Source of the DNA: Rhodospirillaceae bacterium
GTDB lineage: Bacteria; Pseudomonadota; Alphaproteobacteria; TMED109
Assembly (NCBI GenBank): GCA_902614225.1
Contig: CACMKJ010000008.1
Location: forward strand, 1 to 32,334
Length of the DNA stretch: 32,334 nucleotides
Direction of reading: 5' to 3'
The first letter of the stretch is position 1; each line of letters begins with the position of its first letter. Shown here piece after piece: positions 21,189 to 29,112 of this stretch. A program made the translations under genes and the position numbers. The notes under the pieces are model-generated. The model saw nothing but the letters and a program-made list of their open reading frames with translations. It was not told the DNA's origin and ran no database searches.

Positions 21189-22335
21189 AGTTAATTTCAA
21201 TTTCTATTCTTCTATTTTTACTTCTACCTTGTCTAGTTTGATTGCTTGCCACAGGCTGTGTTTCTCCTTTACTTGTAGCAATTAGTCTTTTAGCATCTAT
21301 CACATTAGTTTCTTGAAGACTTTGTACTACAGAGGCAGCTCTAGCAGCTGCTAAATCCCAGTTATCTCTATATTGCGATCCAAATAATAATGGAACATTG
21401 TCTGTATGGCCTGTAACTTTTATATTACTATTACCTTTTTTATTAACTTCTGCAATGTTAGACATAATTTTCTTTGCTGCAGGTGTTAGTTGAGCAGTCC
21501 CAGAAGGAAACGCTCCTCCAGCTCCAACTGTTACTATAACTTTATCTTCTTTTTTTTCTACAGTTACAAGACCTTGACCAATCTCTTGTTTTAAGGCTAC
21601 CTTTAACGATTCTTCTGTTAGATCAGCTTTTTCAGTCGCATCTTTAAATTCCTCTTTTTCTTTATTTTGCTTATCTAATGCTTCTTGGGCTGAGTCAAGT
21701 GCTTTGGCAACTTGCTCTAGTTTATCTTCTATACCTCCTACTAAGACATCTTTTTCTGACTTTCCAGCAGCAGATTTTGCCTTTTCAATAGCATTTAATG
21801 TTTCTTGCAATAATTGAGGCAATTCTTTTTCCTCTGCTTCTGTAGGAGTAAAGTTTAAGACAACATTTTTACCTAAAACTTGAATATCAATATCTCCTCT
21901 AGCTACTGCTTCTTCAACAGCTTTAGCCAATTCTTTAGTATCATCTTTAAAGTCTTCATCTTTATCTTTTGTTTGAAGATCTAAATTAGGTTCTTCTTCT
22001 AGTGTAGTTTTCTGCCTAACTGTTTCTTGTACTGATGGAGAAGGTGATGGACTAAAATTTAAACTTAAAATAGTAGTTCCTTTTGGTTGTTCTACAACAG
22101 GCAAAACTCTCTGAACACCGAAAGCATTTTTAAGGCTACCACTAATTTGTTTAAATTTAGGCACATTAAATTCTGCAAATGATAATATTAATACAAAAAA
22201 AGCCATTAGTAGAGTTGCCATGTCTGCAAAGGTAGACATCCAAGCAGGGGCTCCAACGGGAGGACATTTTGGGCAATCATCCTCCGTAAAAGCGTCTTCT
22301 ACTACTACTTCTTCAGCTTCTTTTGATACAGCCAT
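21178..22335 (-). CDS. motB: MotB/PomB-type flagellar stator protein
   Basis: 385 residues, longer than the usual 300-odd. The cytoplasmic N-terminus CPKCPPVGAPAWMSTFADMATLLMAFFVLIL carries the single membrane helix with the ion-binding Asp (FAD). A long acidic, helical linker follows. The C-terminal OmpA-like peptidoglycan-binding domain has GHTDNVP, NWDLAAARAASVV and SKNRRIEIEI. The linker contains a segment (ARGDIDIQVLGKNVVLNF) resembling the stretch before the OmpA domain. It pairs with MotA just upstream. Confidence 0.95.
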   Translation of the reverse strand: MAVSKEAEEVVVEDAFTEDDCPKCPPVGAPAWMSTFADMATLLMAFFVLILSFAEFNVPKFKQISGSLKNAFGVQRVLPVVEQPKGTTILSLNFSPSPSPSVQETVRQKTTLEEEPNLDLQTKDKDEDFKDDTKELAKAVEEAVARGDIDIQVLGKNVVLNFTPTEAEEKELPQLLQETLNAIEKAKSAAGKSEKDVLVGGIEDKLEQVAKALDSAQEALDKQNKEKEEFKDATEKADLTEESLKVALKQEIGQGLVTVEKKEDKVIVTVGAGGAFPSGTAQLTPAAKKIMSNIAEVNKKGNSNIKVTGHTDNVPLLFGSQYRDNWDLAAARAASVVQSLQETNVIDAKRLIATSKGETQPVASNQTRQGRSKNRRIEIEINYGK

Positions 22336-22347
22336 AATTACCCTTCT

Positions 22348-23121
22348 TTAATTAGCTGCAGCTGCAGCTTCAATTTTTTCTTGTTGCTTAGGTGGTAAGT
22401 TAGCTAAAAGTTGATCTTGAATATTTCTAGGACTTTCTCCTCTAGATATAGCCCTTAAAGCACTTACTATCATTTCTCTGAACACTATTTCCTTTTGTGT
22501 ATTTTGCTCTAAAGTTAATTTCATTGGTAAAAAAATTACGTTTGCTAACATAGCACCATACAAGGTAGTTAAAAGAGCAACTGCCATAGCAGGACCTATA
22601 GCTTTAGGATCAGCCATATTTCCTAGCATAGCAACCAATCCTACAAGAGTACCTATCATACCCATAGCAGGACCAATATCAATCCAGGACCCAATAACGG
22701 CATGATTAGCTTCATGTCTTTTCTTCATAGCTGCAAGTTCTAACTGTAACTGTTCATTTAGCTTAGCTTCATCTGCCCCGTCTACTAACATTTGTAAGCC
22801 TTTTTCAAAAAACTTATCCGGTACTTCTTGCCCCTCAAGTGCCATCATACCGTCTTTTCTAGCAATTGTAGCAAGTTCAGAAACTCTCGAAATTAATTCT
22901 TCAACATTTCTTTTTCCTGGCATAAATACTTTTCCCATTACTCCAAAGCTTCCTAAAAACTGAGGTAATTCACATCTATACATAACAGCAAAAAAAGTTC
23001 CTCCAAAAACAATCAACATTGAAGGCACATCTATATACATTCCTAAACCACCAGCAGAAATCATTGCTCCTGCTATCATACCCATTGCTCCTAAAAAACC
23101 TATTAATGATGCTATATCCAT
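22348..23121 (-). CDS. motA: MotA/PomA-type flagellar stator protein
   Basis: 257 residues with four membrane segments: residues about 3-25, 32-50, then IGSWIDIGPAMGMIGTLVGLVAML and AMAVALLTTLYGAMLANVIFLP. The cytoplasmic loop between TM2 and TM3 is of PomA type. The length and sequence style suggest a sodium-driven PomA-like stator. GAGAGGG precedes the ATG, and motB follows after 12 nt. Confidence 0.95.
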   Translation of the reverse strand: MDIASLIGFLGAMGMIAGAMISAGGLGMYIDVPSMLIVFGGTFFAVMYRCELPQFLGSFGVMGKVFMPGKRNVEELISRVSELATIARKDGMMALEGQEVPDKFFEKGLQMLVDGADEAKLNEQLQLELAAMKKRHEANHAVIGSWIDIGPAMGMIGTLVGLVAMLGNMADPKAIGPAMAVALLTTLYGAMLANVIFLPMKLTLEQNTQKEIVFREMIVSALRAISRGESPRNIQDQLLANLPPKQQEKIEAAAAAN

Positions 23122-23147
23122 ATTTGTTGACCCTCTCAGTTAACCAA

Positions 23148-23175
23148 ATTATATTAATTAGATAAATAATTGCAA
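23148..23175 (-). promoter_or_regulatory. motAB promoter candidate
   Basis: Minus strand TTGCAA (23170-23175), 16 nt, TATAAT (23148-23153). The ATG is 26 nt downstream behind GAGAGGG, so this is an ordinary leadered promoter, in contrast to the array genes. Confidence 0.6.
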
Positions 23176-23189
23176 GTTATAGACCATTT

Positions 23190-23699
23190 ATGATAATAAA
23201 TAAAAATAAAAAGTCTAAATATATAATATACATTATAATAATTTTAATATTTTTTTCTAGTATTAAGCTTAAGGCAAACGATGCTTTTTATGCTAAAGAT
23301 CATATTATTCATGATTTAAAACTAAATATATTATGGCTTAGGTGTAGTGTAGGACAAGTGTGGAACTTGAAAACAAATAGTTGTGACGGAAAAGCCATCA
23401 AACTAAAAATGAATCAAATTGATGAGGTTATTATTCAAGCTAATAATCAACTAGGTGGTTCGTGGAGATTGCCTACCAGAAAAGAACTGGAAAATTTAGT
23501 GTGTATGTCTTGTGATAAGGTTAAGATCAATAATAAATTTTTTCCAAATACACCATACGAACCTTTTTGGACAGGAGAAAAAAATAATTGGTCAAAAACT
23601 AAGGGTTTTTATTGGTCAGTTAACTTTTTTACTGGACATACTTTTGGAAGGTTTCCCGGCCATATTCCTAACTTTGTTAGACTTGTTAGTGAACGTTGA
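23190..23699 (+). CDS. Exported DUF1566 (Lcl-like) domain protein
   Basis: 169 residues. A signal peptide or anchor precedes KANDAF. The DUF1566 pattern is clear: HIIHDLKLNILWLRCSVGQVWN, then a CDGKA motif, GGSWRLPTRKELENLV, FFPNTPYEPFWTGE, FYWSVNFFTGH and FVRLVSER at the end. These domains are lectin-like and usually periplasmic or surface exposed. It is divergent from motA. Confidence 0.8.
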   Translation: MIINKNKKSKYIIYIIIILIFFSSIKLKANDAFYAKDHIIHDLKLNILWLRCSVGQVWNLKTNSCDGKAIKLKMNQIDEVIIQANNQLGGSWRLPTRKELENLVCMSCDKVKINNKFFPNTPYEPFWTGEKNNWSKTKGFYWSVNFFTGHTFGRFPGHIPNFVRLVSER

Positions 23700-23894
23700 T
23701 TTTTTTTTAAGATAGCTAAATAGCTTGAATAAAAAAATTAAAATACCTAACATAATTACAAGATAAGATATTTTTTCAGGATTGATAAAGGATAAATATT
23801 TCATTTTATCTGTAAATAACAAAGCAGCCAAAATCATTACCAATACAGCAATAATAAAATATCTAATAATTAAACAATTTTTACAATTATTCAT
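23616..23894 (-). CDS. Small two-helix membrane protein with CxxC
   Basis: 92 residues. MNNCKNCLIIRYFIIAVLVMILAALLF and ISYLVIMLGILIFLFKLFSYL form two helices, with a CxxC just before the first. The last 30 residues lie antisense to the end of the DUF1566 gene after a run of nine A residues. One base of slippage there would end the protein earlier (KKKINVH). The N-terminal part looks real and the C-terminus is doubtful. Confidence 0.6.
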   Translation of the reverse strand: MNNCKNCLIIRYFIIAVLVMILAALLFTDKMKYLSFINPEKISYLVIMLGILIFLFKLFSYLKKKSTFTNKSNKVRNMAGKPSKSMSSKKVN

Positions 23895-24078
23895 ATCTTT
23901 ATGTAATAAAGTGTAGTCATTTATCTGACCACTATAATATAAAAAAAAATAAAAAAAAATATAAATAGCTTAAATATTGAGTAATTTTGGTCAATTTTAT
24001 GACATTTTCTTATGTCAAATTAAAATTTTGCTTTTCTTTACTTAAAAGATCAAATTATTAAAAACAGAGGAGATTATT

Positions 24079-25479
24079 ATGCAATTTAACCAAAGATTAA
24101 ATATTAAACATTCACAGTCAATTGTTATGACACCTCAATTAAGGCAAGCAATTAAATTATTACAATTTTCTAATTTGGAGCTATCTAATTATATCGAGGA
24201 AGAAATAGAAAAAAATCCTTTTTTAGAAAGAAAAAACAATAATGATTTAAAACGATCAAAAGATATTCCTCTTGCTCAAGCCAATGAATCTGAGCATAGA
24301 TGGGAGCTTCCTTATAAAAATAATAATACTAATTTTCAGTATGATGATCTATCAAACATTGAGGATAGAGTAGGAGAACCCAAAAAAACTCTAAGAAATT
24401 TTTTATTAGATCAGATCTTATTAGAAATTCCTGATGGTGCAGAAAGAAAAGTAGCTTTATTATTTTTAGATATCATTGAGCCAACTGGATGGATTAATAT
24501 TGATATAGATAAATTTTTAGTAAAAAACAATATAAAAAAAGATACAACCTTAAATGTATTACAAAAACTTCAAAAACTTGAACCTTGTGGTGTTTTTGCT
24601 AGAGATTTAGGCGAATGTTTACGTATTCAACTAGAAGAAAAAAAGTTACTAAATGAAGCTAATATTAAACTTACAGAAAATTTAAGCTTACTAGCAAAAG
24701 GAGAAATAAAAAAGTTATGCAAAATTACAGGTTTAAATGAACACAATTTATCTGTTGAAATAAATAATATTAAAAAATTAAATCCAAAACCAGCAGAAGA
24801 GTTCTCTGACAGTGACTTCAGGATAGAGCCTCCAGATGTTATGATTAATAGCACAGAAAAAGGTTGGAAAGTGGAATTAAATAAATCAACTTTACCTACA
24901 TTATTTGTTCAAGAAGATTTTGCTGAAGAAGTAAAAAAAAGCAATAAGACAGATAATGATAAGAAGTTTGTTAATGAGTCAGTTAACTCAGCACGTTGGC
25001 TTTTGAGAGCAGTAGAACAGAGAAATTCAACTACTTTGAAAATAGCTGTAGAGATTTTAAAAAAGCAAAAAGCATTTTTTAAGTATGGCCCAGGTCATTT
25101 AAAACCTTTAGTTTTAAGAGATGTAGCTGAAGCAGTCAGTATGCATGAAAGTACTGTAAGTAGAGTAACACGCTCTAAATTGTTACAAACACCGTGGGGT
25201 ATCTTTCAAATGAAAGATTTTTTTAGTAGTTCTTTAGGAGATACTGATCAAGAGGCACATGCTGCAAAAACAGTTAGAAATATATTGCAAGAAATAATAA
25301 AAAATGAAAAAGATTCAAAACCTTATAGTGATGAAGAAATTTCTAAAGTTTTTAAAGATAAAGGTATTAATGTAGCAAGAAGAACAGTAGCAAAATACAG
25401 AGAAATGTTAAATATTCCTTCTTCAGCTGAGCGAAAAAGACTTATGAGATTAAATAAGGTTATAAATATAGAAAAATAA
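24079..25479 (+). CDS. rpoN: RNA polymerase sigma-54 factor
   Basis: 466 residues. Region I (MQFNQRLNIKHSQSIVMTPQLRQAIKLLQFSNLEL) is glutamine- and leucine-rich as required for activator response. A core-binding region follows, then the helix-turn-helix segment LRDVAEAVSMHESTVSRVTR. The RpoN box is ARRTVAKYREMLNIP, which contacts the -24 element. AGAGGAG precedes the ATG. All regions are present, so it should be functional in nitrogen- or motility-linked transcription. Confidence 0.97.
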   Translation: MQFNQRLNIKHSQSIVMTPQLRQAIKLLQFSNLELSNYIEEEIEKNPFLERKNNNDLKRSKDIPLAQANESEHRWELPYKNNNTNFQYDDLSNIEDRVGEPKKTLRNFLLDQILLEIPDGAERKVALLFLDIIEPTGWINIDIDKFLVKNNIKKDTTLNVLQKLQKLEPCGVFARDLGECLRIQLEEKKLLNEANIKLTENLSLLAKGEIKKLCKITGLNEHNLSVEINNIKKLNPKPAEEFSDSDFRIEPPDVMINSTEKGWKVELNKSTLPTLFVQEDFAEEVKKSNKTDNDKKFVNESVNSARWLLRAVEQRNSTTLKIAVEILKKQKAFFKYGPGHLKPLVLRDVAEAVSMHESTVSRVTRSKLLQTPWGIFQMKDFFSSSLGDTDQEAHAAKTVRNILQEIIKNEKDSKPYSDEEISKVFKDKGINVARRTVAKYREMLNIPSSAERKRLMRLNKVINIEK

Positions 25480-25494
25480 TATTATAACTAATTC

Positions 25495-25701
25495 TTATTT
25501 TAGTGATCTAGAGCATAAGCTCTCAATTATTTTCTGCTCACTCATAGAAGGCATAGGGTCATAAATATAGTTACCTAACGGAATTAACTTTTCTTTTTCC
25601 AAATTATCATTGTCATCATAAAACCCAACTTCTACTGCGAAATTTTTTTGATAAAGCTGTTCTAATTTATTTTTTAAATTTTGATAAACTGTTTCTGACA
25701 T
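25495..25701 (-). CDS. Small acidic cytosolic protein
   Basis: 68 residues: MSETVYQNLKNKLEQLYQKNFAVEVGFYDDNDNLEKEKLIPLG... with no membrane segment. It is convergent with rpoN (16 nt between stops) and 50 nt downstream of the cNMP-like genes on the same strand. Not recognised. Confidence 0.55.
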   Translation of the reverse strand: MSETVYQNLKNKLEQLYQKNFAVEVGFYDDNDNLEKEKLIPLGNYIYDPMPSMSEQKIIESLCSRSLK

Positions 25702-25751
25702 ATTTTGCTCCTATATTGTTAGTTATAGTTGCAATCTTCTTGCCAAATATT

Positions 25752-26060
25752 TTATTTAGCCATTTTTAGTAAATCCACCGTTAAAGCTGTAAACTCCTTT
25801 GAAGTAAATATTTTTTTTATTAAAGTTTCTTTTGGTATAACAAGTACTTCACTTTTGTTTTCTGAAACTACAGTATTTTTCCATTTTTTTTCTTTTAGAT
25901 TATCAACAATACCAAAAACCTCACCGCTGCAAATATGTTTTAATATAGTAGAACCGTTTGAGTTTAAAACATTAGCTTTACCCTTTATTAATATAAAAAA
26001 GTTTATTATAGGATGTCCGCGTTTTATTATGGCTTCATTATGAAAAAATATTTTTTTCAA
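25752..26060 (-). CDS. Cyclic-nucleotide-binding-like domain protein
   Basis: 102 residues from a TTG that begins one base after the stop of the upstream gene. FHNEAIIKRGHPIINFFILIKGKANVL, then HICSGEVFGIVDNL and SEVLVIPKETLIKKIF follow the beta-roll of cNMP domains. The phosphate-binding cassette (GE-x-F-G) is present, but the Arg-x-A part is not clear, so nucleotide binding is uncertain. There is no DNA-binding domain. Confidence 0.7.
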   Translation of the reverse strand: MKKIFFHNEAIIKRGHPIINFFILIKGKANVLNSNGSTILKHICSGEVFGIVDNLKEKKWKNTVVSENKSEVLVIPKETLIKKIFTSKEFTALTVDLLKMAK

Positions 26061-26061
26061 T

Positions 26062-26460
26062 TTAACTCCATAAGTTTTTATTTTGATTATCTATGTCTAT
26101 AGCAAGAGTTTTTAATAAAATAGACTCATATTTGAAAGGTTTTAAGAAATCTAAAAAGTAATTTTTATTAACTAATGCTAAAATTGAGGTTTTTTTTGCA
26201 AGCATAGTTTTACTGTAATTTCTATTAAGTATAAAATCCATTAAGCCTAGAGAACTACCTTTTTTAAGTATTAAGTTGGTATTTACTGTTTTATTTTTTA
26301 CTAAAAAACTTTCTATTTCTCCATTTAAAATTATATAAACAAAATTTATTTTTTCTCCTTTAGAGTAGATGATGCTCCCTTTTCTATATAATTTAGTTTC
26401 ATAAGACTTTAAGTAAGGTGTGCTCTTACTCGTACTTTGTATTTTATGATTAAATACCAT
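26062..26460 (-). CDS. Cyclic-nucleotide-binding-like domain protein
   Basis: 132 residues. YRKGSIIYSKGEKINFVYIILNGEIESFLV, then LKKGSSLGLMDFILNRNYSKTMLAKKTSILALVNK show the same beta-roll fold as its neighbour, with a degenerate cassette (GSSLGLMD). The two genes together look like one tandem-cNMP protein split in two. Their stop and start are one base apart, so they are surely co-translated. Confidence 0.7.
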   Translation of the reverse strand: MVFNHKIQSTSKSTPYLKSYETKLYRKGSIIYSKGEKINFVYIILNGEIESFLVKNKTVNTNLILKKGSSLGLMDFILNRNYSKTMLAKKTSILALVNKNYFLDFLKPFKYESILLKTLAIDIDNQNKNLWS

Positions 26461-26496
26461 AATATATATAACGGAATATATATATTTTATTTAGTA

Positions 26497-27252
26497 TTAG
26501 GATGTAATTTTATTTTGTAATTTTATAGCTTTTTTCTTGAAAAGTTTTTCAATATGAGCCTTATTATCAATTAAAGAAAGCTCTTTCAAATATTTTTTAG
26601 CTAGCATCAAATCTTCATCCTCTCCAAGCAAATAATATCCATATGATAACTCATATAAAATACTAATTTCATTCTTACCTGAATTATAAGCTTTAGAAAA
26701 ATGATTCCTTGCTTTTTTTTGGTTAGCTCCATAAAGTGCTTTAGCTAAGGTTTTTCCCGCTTGATTAATTATTTCTGCGTGCCACAAGCCTTTTGACAAA
26801 TGAGCTAAAGTATGAGAGCTATCAATTTTTAATGCTTTATCTAGGTATGTTTTTACTCTATCTGCTATACCTTCTGTAATTGCAGACATAATACCAATTT
26901 TTTGTCCATATCTGCCAAGTGCATGTGCTGCTTCTAAATATAAATCTGCATTCTGGGTTTCTTTTAAGGATATTTTTTTTACTATTTCATAAGCTTTAAG
27001 GAATTTATTTTTTGCAACATCATCTTTCAAGAAAAAGTGAGCATATACTGACATAGCTCTAGCTTGAAATATTTTAGAATCTATATCATTAAGTTTAGAG
27101 GATATACCAATAGCATTCTCATAATTACCTAATAGAAACTCTTTTTTAGCGAAATCTAAGTTTTCTGATTTAATTTTTTGGAAACAAAATATAAAAAAGA
27201 TAAAAAAAAGTAAAAAAAAATCTAAATTTATTTTTTTAGTAAATATTCCCAT
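26497..27252 (-). CDS. Exported TPR-like protein
   Basis: 251 residues. Signal peptide (FFLLFFIFFIFCFQKIKS), then helical repeats: FAKKEFLLGNYENAIG, DLYLEAAHALGRYGQ, GIADRVKTYLDKALKIDSSHTLAHLSKGLWHAE and LYELSYGYYLLGEDEDLMLAKKYL. The GIADR...LAHLxxGxWHAE pattern belongs to an uncharacterised periplasmic TPR family. It overlaps the upstream small membrane gene by 25 nt. Confidence 0.7.
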   Translation of the reverse strand: MGIFTKKINLDFFLLFFIFFIFCFQKIKSENLDFAKKEFLLGNYENAIGISSKLNDIDSKIFQARAMSVYAHFFLKDDVAKNKFLKAYEIVKKISLKETQNADLYLEAAHALGRYGQKIGIMSAITEGIADRVKTYLDKALKIDSSHTLAHLSKGLWHAEIINQAGKTLAKALYGANQKKARNHFSKAYNSGKNEISILYELSYGYYLLGEDEDLMLAKKYLKELSLIDNKAHIEKLFKKKAIKLQNKITS

Positions 27253-27410
27253 AACTCTAAAGGTATCAGAAATTCTGGTATTAACAAAACAATTAATAAT
27301 AGTATTAATAAAGCAACTATGAAAAATACCTTATTTGCTCTGTAAATATAAGTTAAAACTCCACCAATAATTAAAACTATAAGTAAATGAAATACAATAT
27401 TAGGATCCAT
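27228..27410 (-). CDS. 60-residue two-helix membrane protein
   Basis: MDPNIVFHLLIVLIIGGVLTYIY and VFFIVALLILLLIVLLIPEFL form a hairpin. It lies between the 51-residue TPR protein and the exported TPR protein, overlapping the latter, so the three form one unit. Not recognised. Confidence 0.6.
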   Translation of the reverse strand: MDPNIVFHLLIVLIIGGVLTYIYRANKVFFIVALLILLLIVLLIPEFLIPLELWEYLLKK

Positions 27411-27421
27411 TTATAATTTTA

Positions 27422-27577
27422 TTATATAATACACTTTAATTGCTTTAACTCCTGTTTTGCAAGATTATGATTAGGTTGAATGCTTAGCAAATTTTCATAT
27501 AATGATTTTGCTTCTTTAGCATAACCTAACTTTAAAATTGTTCTTGCCAACAATAAAGTTTTTTCTACATCAAACAT
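27422..27577 (-). CDS. 51-residue single-TPR protein
   Basis: Not in the ORF track. AGGAGG lies 6-7 nt before ATG 27577. It reads MFDVEKTLLLARTILKLGYAKEAKSLYENLLSIQPNHNLAKQELKQL..., one canonical TPR plus a partial second helix. It is the first gene of the cluster that continues with 27410 and 27252. Confidence 0.7.
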   Translation of the reverse strand: MFDVEKTLLLARTILKLGYAKEAKSLYENLLSIQPNHNLAKQELKQLKCII

Positions 27578-27624
27578 AATTTAACCTCCTATATTTAATG
27601 AAGCAAAATTAATGCCATTCTTAT

Positions 27625-27653
27625 AAAAAGAGGGTATTTTAAACCCTCTTTTT
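27625..27653. terminator. Intrinsic terminator
   Basis: AAAAAGAGGGT-ATTTTAA-ACCCTCTTTTT forms a strong stem with flanking A and T runs 13 nt beyond the metY stop. It separates metY from the TPR cluster on the same strand and could act in both directions. Confidence 0.85.
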
Positions 27654-27665
27654 ATTTATAATTTA

Positions 27666-28949
27666 CTATAGTGAATTTAAAGCGTTATCTAAATCATCAA
27701 TTATATCATCTATGTGCTCAATACCTATAGAAAGCCTAATATAATTATCAAAAACGCCAGCTTTTTTTTGGTCTTCTTTACTTAGTTGGGAGTGAGTAGT
27801 AGATGATGGGTGTATAGCTAAACTTCTAACATCTCCAATATTTGCTACATGATAAAATAATTTTAGGTTATCAATAAAAGTCTTACATGCTTCATACCCT
27901 TTATCGATATGAAAGCCAATTAAATTACCATATAAATTTTTGTTTAAATATTTTCTATTTTTATCACTGCCATTAGGGTAAATAACTTTAGAGACATTTC
28001 TATTATTTTGTAAAAAACCTGATACTTTAGCTGCATTCTGAGACTGCCTTTCAATTCTTAATGGCAGTGTTTCAATTCCTTGTATAAATTGAAATGCATT
28101 AAAAGGACTCATAGCTGAACCTAAATCTCTTAATAGTGTTGTTCTAGCTTTAAGTATGTAAGCTATAGGTCCTAATGGTTTAACCGCCTCTGTCCAAATA
28201 ACTCCATGATAACTTGGGTCAGGGTTATTCAAGGCAGGTTGTTGATCTTTAAATTTTTCCCAATCAAATTTACCACTGTCTACTATTATTCCTCCAATAG
28301 CACTTCCTTGTCCTCCTATGTATTTAGTTGTAGAATGAATAATAATAGCGGCACCAAACTGAAAAGGTTTGCAAATATAAGGTGCAGCAGTATTGTCTAA
28401 TATTAATGGGATACCAAGTTTTTGTCCTATTTTAGCTACTTCTTCAATTGGAAAGATATTTAATTTTGGATTTGGTAATGTTTCACCAAAATAAGCTCTT
28501 GTCTTATTATCAGTAGCTTTTATAAAAGCACTAGGATCACCTGGGTCAACAAATCTAACCTCAATACCTTGGTCTTTTAATGTATTAGCAAATAAGTTCC
28601 AAGTTCCACCATAAATATCTGTTGAACTTACAATATTATCACCATTTCTAGCTATATTTTGAATAGCTAATGCTGATGCAGATTGTCCTGAGGATACAGC
28701 TAGAGCTGCGACACCACCTTCAAATGCTGCTACTCTTTTTTCTAAAACATCACATGTTGGATTCATTATTCTTGTATAAATGTTACCTAACTCTTTTAAA
28801 GCAAATAAATCCTCAGCATGTTGGGCATTATTAAATTGGTAGGAAGTAGTTTGGTGTATAGGAACAGCAACTGAATTAGTGCTTGGATCAGCACGCCAGC
28901 CAGCATGTACTACTTGTGTTTCTTCATTAGTAAAGTTTAAATTTGGCAT
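27666..28949 (-). CDS. metY: O-acetylhomoserine sulfhydrylase
   Basis: 427 residues, PLP-dependent (Cys/Met metabolism family). It makes homocysteine or methionine precursor from O-acetylhomoserine and sulfide. Features are the N-terminal ETQVVHAGWRADPSTNSVAVPIHQTTSY, NIYTRIMNPTCDVLEKRVAAFEGG, the Asp in LILDNTAAPY and the Schiff-base Lys in HSTTKYIGGQG. The C-terminal IRLSIGIEHIDDIIDDL is standard. The start is ATG 28949 behind GGAGAT and not the upstream TTG of the ORF track. A SAM-II riboswitch lies in its leader. Confidence 0.95.
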   Translation of the reverse strand: MPNLNFTNEETQVVHAGWRADPSTNSVAVPIHQTTSYQFNNAQHAEDLFALKELGNIYTRIMNPTCDVLEKRVAAFEGGVAALAVSSGQSASALAIQNIARNGDNIVSSTDIYGGTWNLFANTLKDQGIEVRFVDPGDPSAFIKATDNKTRAYFGETLPNPKLNIFPIEEVAKIGQKLGIPLILDNTAAPYICKPFQFGAAIIIHSTTKYIGGQGSAIGGIIVDSGKFDWEKFKDQQPALNNPDPSYHGVIWTEAVKPLGPIAYILKARTTLLRDLGSAMSPFNAFQFIQGIETLPLRIERQSQNAAKVSGFLQNNRNVSKVIYPNGSDKNRKYLNKNLYGNLIGFHIDKGYEACKTFIDNLKLFYHVANIGDVRSLAIHPSSTTHSQLSKEDQKKAGVFDNYIRLSIGIEHIDDIIDDLDNALNSL

Positions 28950-28982
28950 ATTATCTCCATTTCTGTTAATGCTCCAGATCAA

Positions 28983-29026
28983 AAAAAATAATACTGTTGA
29001 GAATTTATTAACCTCTTTAGCAGTAT
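28983..29026 (-). terminator. Possible attenuator overlapping the SAM-II 3' strand
   Basis: On the minus strand AATACTG (within the riboswitch) and CAGTATT enclose GAGG...CTC and are followed by ATTTTTTTT. This is an intrinsic-terminator layout that competes with the aptamer for the same bases. Confidence 0.5.
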
Positions 29027-29063
29027 TTATAAAGCGCTCGCAAGCTGGAGCTCAAATCAGCGC
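29012..29063 (-). promoter_or_regulatory. SAM-II riboswitch of metY
   Basis: The minus strand reads GCGCTGATTTGA...CTTGCGAGCGC, then TTTATAAATACTGCTAAAGAGG. This matches the SAM-II layout: P1 GCGCT/AGCGC, loop GAUUU and the 3' GCUAAA-purine block of the pseudoknot. SAM-II normally represses methionine genes in alphaproteobacteria. The 3' strand AATACTG can instead pair with CAGTATT just downstream, followed by eight T residues. Confidence 0.9.
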
Positions 29064-29112
29064 AATTAATAAACTATTTATTTTTTTAAGAAAGTCAATA
29101 TGTTTAATATAT

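Noticed and set aside
23500-23900. Plus-strand 67-residue ORF at 23512
   Set aside because: Out-of-frame shadow of the DUF1566 gene, whose domain pattern runs to its end.
25729-26043. 104-residue plus-strand ORF opposite the cNMP-like gene
   Set aside because: Antisense shadow. The minus-strand frame has the domain pattern.
28206-28400. Plus-strand ORF inside metY
   Set aside because: Antisense shadow of a conserved enzyme.
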